Below are positions 41,983-53,357 of a stretch of DNA of 64,000 nucleotides, in pieces. The position numbers were made by a program, and so were the translations under genes. Origin of the DNA: Ornithinimicrobium sp. CNJ-824 (GTDB lineage: Bacteria; Actinomycetota; Actinomycetes; Actinomycetales; Dermatophilaceae); assembly GCF_001942405.1 (NCBI RefSeq), contig NZ_MKKA01000002.1, positions 1 through 64,000 on the forward strand, in the 5' to 3' direction. The notes under the pieces were generated by a model. It saw only the letters and a program-made list of their open reading frames with translations. It did no database searches and was not told the DNA's origin. Numbering within the stretch: the stretch's first letter is position 1; each line of letters begins with the position of its first letter.

Positions 41983-43191
41983 ATGTGGATCCGTCGCTGC
42001 CGCCCGTGGGGCGGCCAGGTGTCCGACGTCCGGGTCGAGGGCGAGCTGGTCGCCGAGGTGGTGCCCGGGGGCGCGGGGGAGGGACCGGCCGGGGAGGAGG
42101 AGGTCGACGGCCGGGGACGGCTGCTGCTGCCGGCCTTCGCCGACGTGCACGTACACCTGGACTCCACCCGCCTCGGGCTGCCGTTCCGCCCGCACACCGG
42201 CGGCCCGGGGGTGTGGACGATGATGCTCAACGACCGCCGCCACTGGCGGGACGCCGAGGTCGGGATCGTCGAGCGGGTGGCGCACACGCTCGGGCTGATG
42301 GTGGCCCGCGGGACGACCCGGGTGCGGTCCTTCGCCCAGGTCGACGTCGACGCCGGGCTCGAGCGGCTCGAGGCCGTGCTCGCGGCCCGGGAGACGCACC
42401 GGGACCGCGTGGAGGTGCAGGTCGTCGCCTTCCCGCAGGCGGGGCTGCTGCGCGAGGAGGGGTCGGTGCAGGTGCTCGAGGACGCGCTGCGGGCCGGGGC
42501 CGACGTCGTCGGCGGCATCGACCCGTGCAGCCTCGACCGGGACCCGGTGCGCCACCTCGACCTCGTCTTCGGCCTCGCCGAGCGGCACGGCCTGCCGGTC
42601 GACGTCCACCTGCACGAGCCCGGCGAGCTGGGCCGCTTCTCGGCCGACCTGATCCTGGAGCGGACGGTGGCGCTGGGGATGCAGGGCCAGGTGCTGGTCT
42701 CCCACGGCTACGGGCTGTGGGACGGCACCGAGAGCCAGACCCGCGCGCTGGTCGAGCGGCTCGCCGAGGCCGACGTCGCGACGGCGACCGTGGCGCCCGG
42801 CGGACGGGCGAACCTGCCCCTGGAGCAGTTCGCCGAGCACGGCGTCCGGGTCGGCCTGGGCGAGGACGGGCAGCGCGACTACTGGTCGCCCTACGGCAAC
42901 GCCGACATGCTCGACCGCACCTGGCAGCTGGCCTTCACGCACGGCTTCCGCCGGGACGAGCTCGTCGAGCACTGCCTGGCCGTGGCCACCCGGGGCGGGG
43001 CCTCGATCGTGGACCGGGCCCTGCCGCGGCTCACGGGTGTGTCCGACCGGCCCGGGCTGGCCGTCGGCGACCGGGCCGACCTCGTGCTCCTCGACGGGGA
43101 GACGCCGACCTCCGCCGTGATGGACCGGGGCACCGACCGGACCGTCCTGCACCGCGGCCGGGTCGTGGCCGAGGCGCTCGAGCTGGTCTGA
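41983..43191 (+). CDS. Amidohydrolase, cytosine deaminase-like
   Basis: The 402-residue protein is a metal-dependent TIM-barrel amidohydrolase. The metal site HxH is His56 and His58 in FADVHVHLD. Further ligands lie in VDVHLHEPGE and SHGYGLWD, and the conserved Asp in GLGEDG. The layout, with a C-terminal DLVLLDGETP strand, resembles CodA/AtzC-type deaminases. Substrate specificity cannot be fixed; N-isopropylammelide- or cytosine-like rings are typical for the group. The ATG has TACGCT 7 nt upstream. Confidence 0.84.
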   Translation: MWIRRCRPWGGQVSDVRVEGELVAEVVPGGAGEGPAGEEEVDGRGRLLLPAFADVHVHLDSTRLGLPFRPHTGGPGVWTMMLNDRRHWRDAEVGIVERVAHTLGLMVARGTTRVRSFAQVDVDAGLERLEAVLAARETHRDRVEVQVVAFPQAGLLREEGSVQVLEDALRAGADVVGGIDPCSLDRDPVRHLDLVFGLAERHGLPVDVHLHEPGELGRFSADLILERTVALGMQGQVLVSHGYGLWDGTESQTRALVERLAEADVATATVAPGGRANLPLEQFAEHGVRVGLGEDGQRDYWSPYGNADMLDRTWQLAFTHGFRRDELVEHCLAVATRGGASIVDRALPRLTGVSDRPGLAVGDRADLVLLDGETPTSAVMDRGTDRTVLHRGRVVAEALELV

Positions 43192-43197
43192 CCGGAC

Positions 43198-43722
43198 CTA
43201 CTGCAGGTGGGCCAGGACCACCCGCACGGCCCGCTCCACCGGCAGGGCGACGTCGACGAGGACGCCGCGCTCATCCGGCTCGAGCAGCTCGAGGGTGTCC
43301 AGCTGGGACTCCAGGAGGGTGGGCGGCATGAAGTGCTCACGGCTCTCCATCCGCTCGAGCAGGATCCCCTTGTCGCCGTGCATGTGGACGAAGTAGGTCC
43401 CCGCTCCCCCGTCGCGCAGCAGGTCGCGGTAGCTGCGCTTCAACGACGAGCAGGACAGGACCGTCGACTCTCCGCGCTCGTCCCGCTCCCGGGTCCAGTC
43501 CGCCAGCGTCCGCAGCCAGGGCCACCGGTCCTCGTCCATCAGCGGCCGGCCGCTGGCCATCTTCTCCACGTTGGCGCGGGGGTGGTACTCGTCCCCCTCC
43601 GCGAACTCCCACCCGAGACGCTCGTGGAGCGCCCGGGCGATGGTGCTCTTCCCGCACCCGGAGACGCCCATGACGACGACGTGGACGGGGACGTCGGGCA
43701 CGGGCTCGAGGAGCGGGGTCAT
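43198..43722 (-). CDS. Gluconokinase
   Basis: The 174-residue P-loop kinase (GntK/IdnK family) phosphorylates D-gluconate to 6-phosphogluconate. It has GVSGCGKSTIA, the substrate-binding EGDEYHPRANVEKMASGRPLMDEDRWPWL, and SCSSLKRSYRDLLR. I use ATG 43722 rather than the in-frame GTG at 43731 because TACGGT lies exactly 7 nt before it and no ribosome site serves either. No gluconate permease is adjacent. It converges with the amidohydrolase gene. Confidence 0.92.
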   Translation of the reverse strand: MTPLLEPVPDVPVHVVVMGVSGCGKSTIARALHERLGWEFAEGDEYHPRANVEKMASGRPLMDEDRWPWLRTLADWTRERDERGESTVLSCSSLKRSYRDLLRDGGAGTYFVHMHGDKGILLERMESREHFMPPTLLESQLDTLELLEPDERGVLVDVALPVERAVRVVLAHLQ

Positions 43723-43809
43723 GACGGTCACCGTAACGAAGGGTCTGGCCCGACGGCAGCGGGTTGCCGCCAGTTGTCCGCCCGGGGCCCGGCCCCGGCG
43801 CGGGTCCGC

Positions 43810-44541
43810 TCAGCCGAGCTCGTCGACGACCCGGGCCACGAGCGCGGCCTGGGCGTCGACGGCATACCCCGGCAGGGCGTCCCCCGCCTGCTCCGCCAGG
43901 ACGGAGAGCTCGGTGCAGCCCAGGAGGACCGTGTCGGCCTCCCCGCGGAGCCGCCCGACGAGCTCGAGGAAGTGCCCGGTCGGGACGTGGACCCCGGCCT
44001 TGACCCCCTGGTAGATCATCGCCATGACCGCCCGCTGGCCCTCCTCGTCCGGCAGCAGCGGCTCGGCGCCCAGGCCGGCCAGCGCGTCCTGGTAGACCCG
44101 GCTCAGCACGGTCCCGTCGGTGGCCAGCACCAGCACGCGAGGTCGCGCCGCGCCCTGCGCGCCGGCCCGGTCGACGGCCGCCCCGGCGCCGACGCGCACG
44201 AGCGAGAGGAGCGGCAGCGGCAGCTCCGCGGGCAGGAAGGCGTGCGAGGTGTTGCACGCGACCACCGCGCAGGTGGCGCCGAGCCGCGCCAGCAGCTCCA
44301 GGTCCCCCACGAGGTATGGCGTGGGGTCGGGCAGGTCGGGGTCGAGCAGCCGGGCGGTGCGGTCGGGGGTGGAGGCGTGACCGAGCACGACGGTGTCGAT
44401 GTGGTCCTGGTCGCGCCCGGCCGGCGTGGCCCGCACGAGCGCGTCGAGGAAGGCGACGGTGGCCGCCGGCCCCATCCCGCCGAGGACCCCGAGCACCGGC
44501 CGGTCCCAGGTGGGCGGCAGCAGCCGGTCGTCGGCGGTCAC
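43810..44541 (-). CDS. Aspartate/glutamate racemase family protein
   Basis: The 243-residue protein has the two-domain Asp/Glu racemase fold. The N-terminal motif is LGVLGGMGPAATVAFLDALV. The two catalytic cysteines are in VVACNTSHAF and LLGCTELSVL, so it should be an active PLP-independent racemase. Aspartate is more likely than glutamate from the GGMGPAAT start. The GTG at 44541 overlaps the stop of the upstream ATP-grasp gene (GTGA), so translation is probably coupled. Confidence 0.88.
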   Translation of the reverse strand: MTADDRLLPPTWDRPVLGVLGGMGPAATVAFLDALVRATPAGRDQDHIDTVVLGHASTPDRTARLLDPDLPDPTPYLVGDLELLARLGATCAVVACNTSHAFLPAELPLPLLSLVRVGAGAAVDRAGAQGAARPRVLVLATDGTVLSRVYQDALAGLGAEPLLPDEEGQRAVMAMIYQGVKAGVHVPTGHFLELVGRLRGEADTVLLGCTELSVLAEQAGDALPGYAVDAQAALVARVVDELG

Positions 44542-45838
44542 GAGGTCACCGGCCTGCGGTAGTACCGGGCGAAGCTGCGCGCGTAGAGCAGGTCGTTCTT
44601 CAGCTGGGCCAGGCGCCGGTCCCGCCCGCGGTCGGGCCCGTAGACGAACGGCCGCACGACCCGCCCGGTGCGCCGGATGCGGGCGAGCCGCTCGCGGGTC
44701 CCCGGGTCGGTGACGTAGCGGCGCAGCAGCGGGACGGGCACGATCGAGTAGAGCCAGTCGTCGGTCTCCGGGCCGGTCTCCAGGCCGTCGTAGGGGTCCA
44801 GCCCCTCGACGTGCTCGCGCACCCAGGGCGTGGCGACCGGGTGGCCGGCCGCGGTGAGGTAGCCGTGCGAGCGGCCCAGGCGGGGGTTGAGCTCGAAGAA
44901 GTGCTCCCGGCCGTCGCGCGGGTCGACCTTGATGTCGAAGTTGGCCCAGCCGGTCCACCCCACGTGCTCCAGCAGCCGGGTGGCGTCGGCCATCGCGGTG
45001 GCGCTGGCCCCGTGGACGACCGCCAGCGGGTTGCCGATCATCCCCGGGTCGTGGTCCTCCAGCAGCACGTGCCCCATCCGGCCCCAGCGGACCCGGCCGG
45101 ACCGGTCGGAGTAGGTGGTCAGCACGCGCATCTGCTCGTCGCCGCCGGGGACCCGCTCCTGGACGACGAGGGCGCCGGCGTACCCCGCGCCGGTCATGAC
45201 GCGCCGCAGCGCGAGCAGCTCCGCGACCCCGTCGGCGTAGCGACCTTCTGCTTGCCCGCGTAGAGCAGCCCGTGGAAGGCGGGCGAGTCGGCCGGCTTGA
45301 CGACGAGCGGCGCGCGCAGGTCGGCCAGCAGCGCGGGCACCCCGGACTCGGGCACGTCGGGGTCGAGAACGACCGTGCGCGGATGGGCGACCCCGACCTC
45401 GGCGCACACCTGGGCGAAGCGCTCCTTGTCGCTGAGCGCTTCGATGAGCGGCAGCTCGGGGTAGGGCACCACGACCCGCTCGTCGAAGCGGTCCCGCAGC
45501 GAGACGATCCGCTCGACCCACCAGTCCATCGTCCCCATGAGCATGACCCGGCGGTCGGGGTGGGCGTCGGCCACCCGGTGCACCGCGGCCACCACCTCGT
45601 CGAGGTCGTCGAGCCCGGGCACGACCTCGTCGTCGATGATCGCCGAGCCCCGCACCGGGGCCGGCACGCCCCGGGTCATCACCGTCGTGCGCACCCCGAG
45701 CTCGCCGTGGAAGGCCCGGGCGAGGGTATAGGTCGCCAGCTCGCCCCCGATGACCACGGGCACGAACGGGACGATCGGGGGGTGCGGGGGCATGCGGGAA
45801 AAGTACCAGCCGGGGCCGTGCCGGCCGCTGGTCGTCAT
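44538..45838 (-). CDS. ATP-grasp ligase of unknown substrate, frameshifted
   Basis: The first frame carries PPIVPFVPVVIGGELATYTLARAF, YPELPLIEALSDKERF and VVKPADSPAFHG; after AGKQK near 45242 a base is missing. The second frame continues RYADGVAELLALRRVM, VVQERVPGGDEQM, FDIKVDPRDGREHFFELNPRLGRS and ends at 44538, giving about 433 residues. Resembles carboxylate-amine ligases. ATG 45838 overlaps the YigZ stop (ATGA), and its own stop overlaps the racemase start (GTGA), so the three proteins are probably made together. A ligase next to a racemase may join a D-amino acid to something, but this is inference. Confidence 0.8.
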
Positions 45839-46485
45839 GGCGTCGCGGGCCCCTCGTCCGCCCAGCTGCGGACCCGGCTGTCCTCGTCGACGACGGCGGC
45901 GCCGCCGGTGAGCCCGGCGAGCAGGCCGGGCAGCTCGTCGGCCCGGTCGACCGGCACCTGCACGCGCAGCCGCACCTGCTCGGCATACCCGACCGAGGGG
46001 ACCGGCACGCGCCGCGCGCGCAGGTCGTGCTCGAGGCGGCCGGCCAGGTCGTGCCCGACCACGACGTCGACCTCCTCGACCTGCACCCGGGTGAGCACCC
46101 GCGCCTGCGCGACGGCCTCGCGGACCGCTCCCGAGTAGGCCCGGACCAGTCCCCCGCCCCCCAGCAGCGTCCCGCCGAACCACCGGGTGACGACGGCCAC
46201 GACCTCGGTCAGCCCCGACCCGGTGAGCACCTCGAGCATCGGCGCCCCGGCGGTGCCGGCCGGCTCCCCGTCGTCGTTGCTGCGCACGGTCGCCCCGTCC
46301 GGACCGAGGACGAACGCGGAGCAGTGGTGGCGGGCGTCCCAGAAGGTGCGGCGGGCCTCCTCGACGACCGCGCGGGCCTGGTCCTCGTCCTGGGCGCGGC
46401 GCAGCCAGCAGGTGAAGACCGACCGGCGGTCCTCGACCGTCGCCTCGGCCGCGGCGGCCACGGTGCGGTAGGAGGTGGGACCCAT
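45835..46485 (-). CDS. YigZ/IMPACT family protein
   Basis: The 216-residue protein matches the YigZ family throughout: RRSVFTCWLRRAQDEDQARAVVEEAR, DARHHCSAFVLG, SNDDGEPAGTAGAPMLEVL, VTRWFGGTLLGGGGLVRAYS, and a C-terminal ferredoxin-like domain. The family is universal but its biochemical role is unsettled. TACCCT lies 6 nt before the ATG, so it is probably leaderless. Its stop overlaps the start of the ATP-grasp gene. It diverges from the CopC-like gene. Confidence 0.9.
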   Translation of the reverse strand: MGPTSYRTVAAAAEATVEDRRSVFTCWLRRAQDEDQARAVVEEARRTFWDARHHCSAFVLGPDGATVRSNDDGEPAGTAGAPMLEVLTGSGLTEVVAVVTRWFGGTLLGGGGLVRAYSGAVREAVAQARVLTRVQVEEVDVVVGHDLAGRLEHDLRARRVPVPSVGYAEQVRLRVQVPVDRADELPGLLAGLTGGAAVVDEDSRVRSWADEGPATP

Positions 46486-46545
46486 CCGGGCAGGGTATGC
46501 GCTCCGGCGTCCGACGGGGCGTCGGAGTCGGCCTACAGTGGAGGG

Positions 46546-47115
46546 GTGCTCAGGTTCCTGCGTCCCCTCCTCCTCGTCCTGCTCACCGGGCTGCTCCTGG
46601 CCCCCGGCGCCGCCTCCGCGCACGACCAGCTGGTCGGGACCGACCCCGAGGACGGGGCGGTGCTGGCGCAGGCCCCCGGCTCGCTGACCTTCACCTTCTC
46701 CGGCGAGGTGGCGGTCATCGGCGCGCAGGTGGCGGTGACCGGCGGCCCGGGGGGCGACTACCTCGTGGGCGAGCCGGTCGTGGACGGTCAGGACGTGGTC
46801 CAGGAGGTCGCCGGGATGGAGGAGGGGACCTACCAGGTGGCCTGGCGGGTCACCAGCTCCGACGGCCACCCGATCTCCGGCACGCTGGGCTTCACCGTCG
46901 GCGAGGGGGCCGACCAGGGCGCGGCCCAGGAGCAGGGCACGGCCCAGGAGCAGGACGCGACCGACGACGCCGCCCAGGACGAGGAGGCCGGGTCGCCCGT
47001 GGCGCAGGGTGTGGACACCGGGCTGCCCGGCTGGGTCTGGGTCGTCCTGGGCCTGGCGGTGGTCGGGCTGGGCGCCATCCTCGTGCACACCTGGACCCGC
47101 AACCGGCGCGGCTGA
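46546..47115 (+). CDS. CopC-domain copper-binding protein, membrane-anchored
   Basis: The 189-residue protein has a signal peptide ending ASA, so the mature chain would begin with His (HDQLVGTDPEDGAVL) as in CopC copper sites. A CopC beta-barrel follows (about 26-120; WRVTSSDGHPISGTLGFTVGEG, carrying a second His region), then a Gln/Ala/Asp-rich linker and a C-terminal membrane helix (WVWVVLGLAVVGLGAILV) with a basic end. No CopD or other copper gene is adjacent. The start is GTG at 46546 with TACAGT 6 nt upstream. Confidence 0.88.
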   Translation: MLRFLRPLLLVLLTGLLLAPGAASAHDQLVGTDPEDGAVLAQAPGSLTFTFSGEVAVIGAQVAVTGGPGGDYLVGEPVVDGQDVVQEVAGMEEGTYQVAWRVTSSDGHPISGTLGFTVGEGADQGAAQEQGTAQEQDATDDAAQDEEAGSPVAQGVDTGLPGWVWVVLGLAVVGLGAILVHTWTRNRRG

Positions 47116-47262
47116 GCAGCCCCGGTCCGGGCGATGCGGGTCGTGAGCCCCGTCTCATGTAACCTTGGCCCCACGAACATTCGCACTCCCGGACCGGCTG
47201 CGCGACCAGGTTGATCAGCCAGCGGTGCCGCTCCGGACGACACGACACGAGGGGGTCACGCC

Positions 47263-47508
47263 ATGGGGCGCGGCCGAGCCAAGGCAAAGCAGATCAAGGT
47301 CGCCCGGAAGCTGAAGTACTCGGCTCCCAGCACCGACCTCACCGCCCTGGAGCGAGAGCTCCGCAGCGCGCGAGGTGAGTTTCCCGACGACAGCGACCAC
47401 GTGGACGCCGAGGAGGAGGACGACGAGGACCCCTACGCGGCCTACGTCGACGACACCGACGACGACGAGGACGACGCCTGGGCCCCGGGAGACCCCGACC
47501 CGAGGTGA
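47263..47508 (+). CDS. DUF3073 protein
   Basis: The 81-residue protein begins MGRGRAKAKQIKVARKLKYSAP, the highly conserved basic segment of DUF3073, and ends in a very acidic tail. The family is restricted to actinobacteria and its function is unknown; the charge pattern suggests nucleic-acid or ribosome contact. It is monocistronic, with 147 bases of upstream DNA in which no clear operator is seen. Confidence 0.92.
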   Translation: MGRGRAKAKQIKVARKLKYSAPSTDLTALERELRSARGEFPDDSDHVDAEEEDDEDPYAAYVDDTDDDEDDAWAPGDPDPR

Positions 47509-47538
47509 TCGTCCCCGTCCGGGCGTCCGGGTGGTGAG

Positions 47539-49311
<1,773 letters not shown>

Positions 49312-49366
49312 GCCGCGCGCACGGCATACCCTGGGAGGTCGGCGACGACGGGGAGGACCGGACGGC

Positions 49367-49902
49367 ATGGCGCAGCGAGCACGGCACGAGGCCAGGTGGA
49401 CGGCCGACGACGCCGTCGTCAAGGGGAAGGTGCGGCGCAACCGGCTCTGGGTCGTCCTGCTTCTCTTCGGTCTCGTCGGCGTGCTCTCGACGTGGGCCTA
49501 CACCCGGCTGCTGAACTTCCAGGACCTGCAGGTGCAGCTGCGGGTGTGCCAGGAGCCGTTGGGCGAGGACGCCACGGGTGCCGACGTCACGGCGGCCGGG
49601 TGCGTCCCGACCGACGTCACCGACGAACGGGTGCGGCTGTGGCACCAGTCCAGCCCGCGCGACCCCGTCTCCGCCGAGGGTCCGACGTGGCTGTTCGAGG
49701 ACGTGCCGATCGACACGGTGGCCAACGCCGTGCAGGTGGACCTGGCCGACCCGGCCCGCAGCGTGGTGCTCTTCGACCACGAGGAGGGCGGCGTGCGCAC
49801 CGCCCTGACGCCCGACGCCGCCGACACCCGGTGGACCGGGACCGTCGCACCCGGGGACCGACCAGCTACTGGCTGCTGGTGACGCCCGCTCAGGCGGGGT
49901 AG
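49367..49902 (+). CDS. Single-pass membrane protein of unknown function, frameshifted at the end
   Basis: The protein has a basic cytoplasmic N terminus (about 1-27), one membrane helix (LWVVLLLFGLVGVLSTWAY, about 28-47) and an extracytoplasmic domain with two cysteines. I do not recognise the family. A missing base near 49858 gives a premature end; the other frame continues TSYWLLVTPAQAG and stops at 49902. That makes about 178 residues, overlapping the 3' end of purM by 13 bases. A GGAGG-like ribosome site and a GGCATACCCT element at 49323 lie upstream. Confidence 0.65.
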
Positions 49903-50996
49903 TCCCCCACCATCATCACGGCGCCCCCGTCGACGCCCTTGGCACCCTGCACGACCGGCGCCCCGTACATCGACACGGTGCTGGGATCGCCGACCGCCCC
50001 CACCACCCAGGCCTCTGTGCCGTGCGCCCGCAGGATCTCCTGGGCGCGAGCGACACCCTCCGGCGCCACGACGGCGACGAAGCCGACGCCCATGTTGAGC
50101 GTCTGCTCCAGGTCGGCCAGCGGCACCCGGCCCAGCTCCTGCACCAGGCGGAAGACGGGGGGCGGCGACCAGACCCGCTCGACGGTGGCCAGGGTGTCCC
50201 TGGGCAGCACCCGGGCCAGGTTGGCGGCCAGCCCGCCGCCGGTGACGTGCGACAGCGCGTGCAGCCCTACGTCGGCCCGGACCACCTCGAGCAGCGCCCG
50301 GGTGTAGATCCGCGTGGGCTCCAGGGCCTCCTCGCCGATCGTGCGGCCGAGCTCGTCGACGTGCCGGTCCCAGCCCCACCCGGCGGCCGCGACGACCCGG
50401 CGGACGAGGGAGTAGCCGTTGGAGTGCAGCCCCGAGGACGGCAGCGCCAGGACGACGTCGCCGCGCTCCACCCGGTGCGGCCCCAGGACGAGGTCGTGCT
50501 CGACGACCCCGGTGGCGGCGCCGGCGACGTCGTACTCGTCCGGCTCCAGCAGCCCGGGGTGCTCGGCGGTCTCGCCGCCGACGAGGGCCACGCCGGCCAG
50601 CTCGCAGCCGCGGGCGATGCCGGAGACGATCGCGGCGATCCGCTCGGGGACGACCCTGCCGCAGGCGACGTAGTCGGTCATGAACAGCGGCTCGGCCCCG
50701 CTGACGACGATGTCGTCGACGACCATGCCGACGAGGTCCTGGCCGATGGTGTCGTGCACGCCCATCGCCTGGGCGACCGCGACCTTGGTGCCGACCCCGT
50801 CGGTCGAGGTGGCCAGCACGGGGCGGCGCATCCCCTTGAGCGCCGAGGCGTCGAACATCCCGGCGAAGCCGCCGAGCCCGCCGAGCACCTCGGGCCGCTG
50901 GGCCCGGCGCACGGAGTCCTTCATCAGCTCCACCGCGCGGTCCCCGGCGTGGACGTCCACGCCCGCGCTGGCATAGGTGATCGGCTGGTCGGTCAT
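49890..50996 (-). CDS. purM: Phosphoribosylformylglycinamidine cyclo-ligase (AIR synthetase)
   Basis: The 368-residue enzyme performs the fifth step of purine synthesis. Motifs are TSTDGVGTKVAVA, GQDLVGMVVDDIVVSGAEPLFMTDY, LVGGETAEHPG, SSGLHSNGYSLVRRV and TGGGLAANLARVLP. It lies 37 bases after purF on the same strand and is co-transcribed with it, the common actinobacterial pair. Confidence 0.96.
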   Translation of the reverse strand: MTDQPITYASAGVDVHAGDRAVELMKDSVRRAQRPEVLGGLGGFAGMFDASALKGMRRPVLATSTDGVGTKVAVAQAMGVHDTIGQDLVGMVVDDIVVSGAEPLFMTDYVACGRVVPERIAAIVSGIARGCELAGVALVGGETAEHPGLLEPDEYDVAGAATGVVEHDLVLGPHRVERGDVVLALPSSGLHSNGYSLVRRVVAAAGWGWDRHVDELGRTIGEEALEPTRIYTRALLEVVRADVGLHALSHVTGGGLAANLARVLPRDTLATVERVWSPPPVFRLVQELGRVPLADLEQTLNMGVGFVAVVAPEGVARAQEILRAHGTEAWVVGAVGDPSTVSMYGAPVVQGAKGVDGGAVMMVGDYPA

Positions 50997-51033
50997 CGGA
51001 TCCTCCGGACGGGTCGGTACGGCGCGGCTCGGG

Positions 51034-52622
51034 TCAGGGACGACGCACGGCGTCGGAGCCGCCCAGGGCCGCGGACGGGGCGACCCCCTCGACGTCGAGC
51101 GTGCCCACGTCGGTCGGGTCGGCCCCCTCGCGGACGGGGAACTGCAGCTCGAGCACGTCCTTGCCCAGCTGGTCCTCGGCGGGCAGCTCGATGGGGTAGC
51201 TGCCGCTGAAGCAGGCGGTGCACAGGGCGGACGGGTCCTGCTCGGTCGCCGCGACCATGCTGTCCTCGCTGATGTAGCCCAGCGAGTCGGCCCCGATGGA
51301 GGCCCGGATCGAGTCGGTGTCCAGGCCGGTGGCGATCAGCTCGGCGCGGGTGGCGAAGTCGATGCCGTAGAAGCACGGCCAGCGCACCGGCGGGGAGGAG
51401 ATGCGCACGTGCACCTCGGCGGCGCCGGCCTCGCGGAGCATCCGCACGAGGGCCCGCTGGGTGTTGCCGCGGACGATCGAGTCGTCGACGACGATGAGCC
51501 GCTTGCCCTTGATGACGTCGCGCAGCGGGTTGAGCTTGAGCCGGATGCCGAGCTGGCGGATCGTCTGGCTGGGGGCGATGAAGGTGCGGCCGACGTAGGC
51601 GTTCTTGACCAGCCCGTGGCCGAAGGGGATACCGGAGGCCTCGGCGTAGCCGATCGCCGCCGGCGTGCCCGACTCCGGGGTCGGCATGACCAGGTCGGCC
51701 TCGACGGGGTGCTCCCCCGCGAGCCGGCGGCCCATCTCCACCCGGGCGCGTAGACCTCCCGCCCCGCGATCGTGGTGTCCGGCCGGGCCAGGTAGACCCA
51801 CTCGAAGACGCACCGCTTGGGGGCGGCGGGGGCGAAGCGCTGCGAGCGCAGGCCGTTCTCGTCGACCGCGACGAGCTCGCCCGGCTCCACCTCGCGGACG
51901 ACCGAGGCGCCGACGATGTCCAGGGCCGCGGTCTCGGAGGCCACCACCCAGCCCCGCTCGAGACGACCGAGGACGAGGGGACGGACCCCCTGCGGGTCGC
52001 GGGCGGCATACAGGGTGGTCTCGTCGCAGAAGACCAGGCTGAACGCGCCCCGCAGCTGGGGCAGGACCCGCATCGCCGCCTCCTCCAGCGGCAGGTCGGC
52101 GTCGGCCGTGAGCAGGCCGGTGACGATGGCCGTGTCCGTGGTGTTGCCGCGCCCGACCTCCCCGGGGGAGGTGCGCAGGTCGCCGCCGTGCGACTCGGCG
52201 AGCAGGTCGCGCAGGGCCGCGGTGTTGATGAGGTTGCCGTTGTGGGTGAGGGCGACCGTGTGGTCGGCGGTGCCGCCCAGGGTGGGCTGGGCGTTCTCCC
52301 ACGAGTTGCGGCCGGTGGTGGAGTAGCGGCAGTGGCCGACGGCCAGGTGGCCCTGCAGGGAGGCGAGCGCCGACTCGTCGAAGACCTGGCTGACCAGCCC
52401 GACGTCCTTGTAGACGACCAGCCGCTGCCCGTCGCTGGTGGCGATGCCGGCCGCCTCCTGGCCGCGGTGCTGGAGGGCGTAGAGGCCGAAGTAGGCGAGC
52501 TTGGCGACCTCCTCGCCGGGGGCCCACACCCCGAACACCCCGCAGGCGTCCTGGGGCAGGCGCTCCCCGGGCAGCAGGTCGTGCGAGAGCCGTCCGTCAG
52601 CGCGTGCCACGTCCCCGATCAT
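51034..52622 (-). CDS. purF: Amidophosphoribosyltransferase, frameshifted
   Basis: This is the committed enzyme of purine synthesis. A short propeptide precedes the nucleophile cysteine in QDACGVFGVW (class II amidotransferase), followed by LQHRGQEAAG, HCRYSTTG and LTHNGNLIN. The phosphoribosyltransferase part has LIVVDDSIVRGNT. Near 51752 a base is missing (GREVYA-ARVEMGRRL); restored length is about 529 residues. The ATG at 52622 begins MIGDVARADGRLSHDLLPGE. The gene diverges from the DsbA-like gene; purM follows. Confidence 0.92.
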
Positions 52623-52672
52623 CCCACAGGGGCCAGGAGGGGTATGCCGTGCGACCGCCTACCCTGGGCCGG

Positions 52673-53335
52673 GTGCGCATCGACATCTGGTCCGACATCG
52701 TCTGCCCCTGGTGCTCCATCGGCCGACGCCGGCTCGAGCAGGCCATCGAGGTCGTCCGTGCCGAGGACGGCGACGGTGCCGACGGCGTCGAGGTCGTCTG
52801 GCGGTCCTTCCAGCTCGACCCGGACGCCCCGGTCCCGCCGGCCGAGACGACGGTGGAGGCGCTCGGGCGGCGCTACGCGGCCGGGCCGGCCCAGGTGGCG
52901 GCGATGGTCGGGCAGGTCCGCGACCTGGCCGCCCAGGAGGGGCTGACGCACCGCCCGGAGGAGGCGCCCCACGTCAACAGCCACGACGCGCACCGCCTCC
53001 TGCACCTGGCCCGGGAGATCGGCGGCTCCGCGCTGCAGGCCCGGCTCGTCGAGGCGCTGATGGCGGCCTACCACGCGGACGCGCGGGACGTCAGCGACCA
53101 CGACGTGCTGACGGAGGTGGCGGTCGGGGCCGGGCTGCCGGCCGACCGGGTGGGCGCGGTGCTCGCCGGCGAGGAGTATGCCGACGCGGTCGCCGCGGAC
53201 ATCGCGCGGGCACGCGCCTACGGCGCCACGGGGGTCCCGTTCGTCGTCGTCGCCGACCGGTACGGCGTGGCGGGGGCCCAGCCGGTCGAGGCCTTCGCCG
53301 ACGCGATCAGGCGGGGGCTGGCCGACGTGGCCTGA
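52673..53335 (+). CDS. DsbA family oxidoreductase, FrnE-like
   Basis: The 220-residue cytosolic thioredoxin-fold protein begins MRIDIWSDIVCPWCSIGRRRLEQAI, with the CPWC motif at its first helix. It has the FrnE/2-hydroxychromene-isomerase-like alpha insertion, APHVNSHDAHRLLHLA, and the cis-Pro strand GVPFVVVADRYGVAGAQP. FrnE proteins are disulfide oxidoreductases or isomerases. The start is GTG at 52673; TACCCT lies 7 nt before it, so it is probably leaderless. It diverges from purF. Confidence 0.9.
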   Translation: MRIDIWSDIVCPWCSIGRRRLEQAIEVVRAEDGDGADGVEVVWRSFQLDPDAPVPPAETTVEALGRRYAAGPAQVAAMVGQVRDLAAQEGLTHRPEEAPHVNSHDAHRLLHLAREIGGSALQARLVEALMAAYHADARDVSDHDVLTEVAVGAGLPADRVGAVLAGEEYADAVAADIARARAYGATGVPFVVVADRYGVAGAQPVEAFADAIRRGLADVA

Positions 53336-53357
53336 CGAGGGCGGTCGGCGAGGCCGG

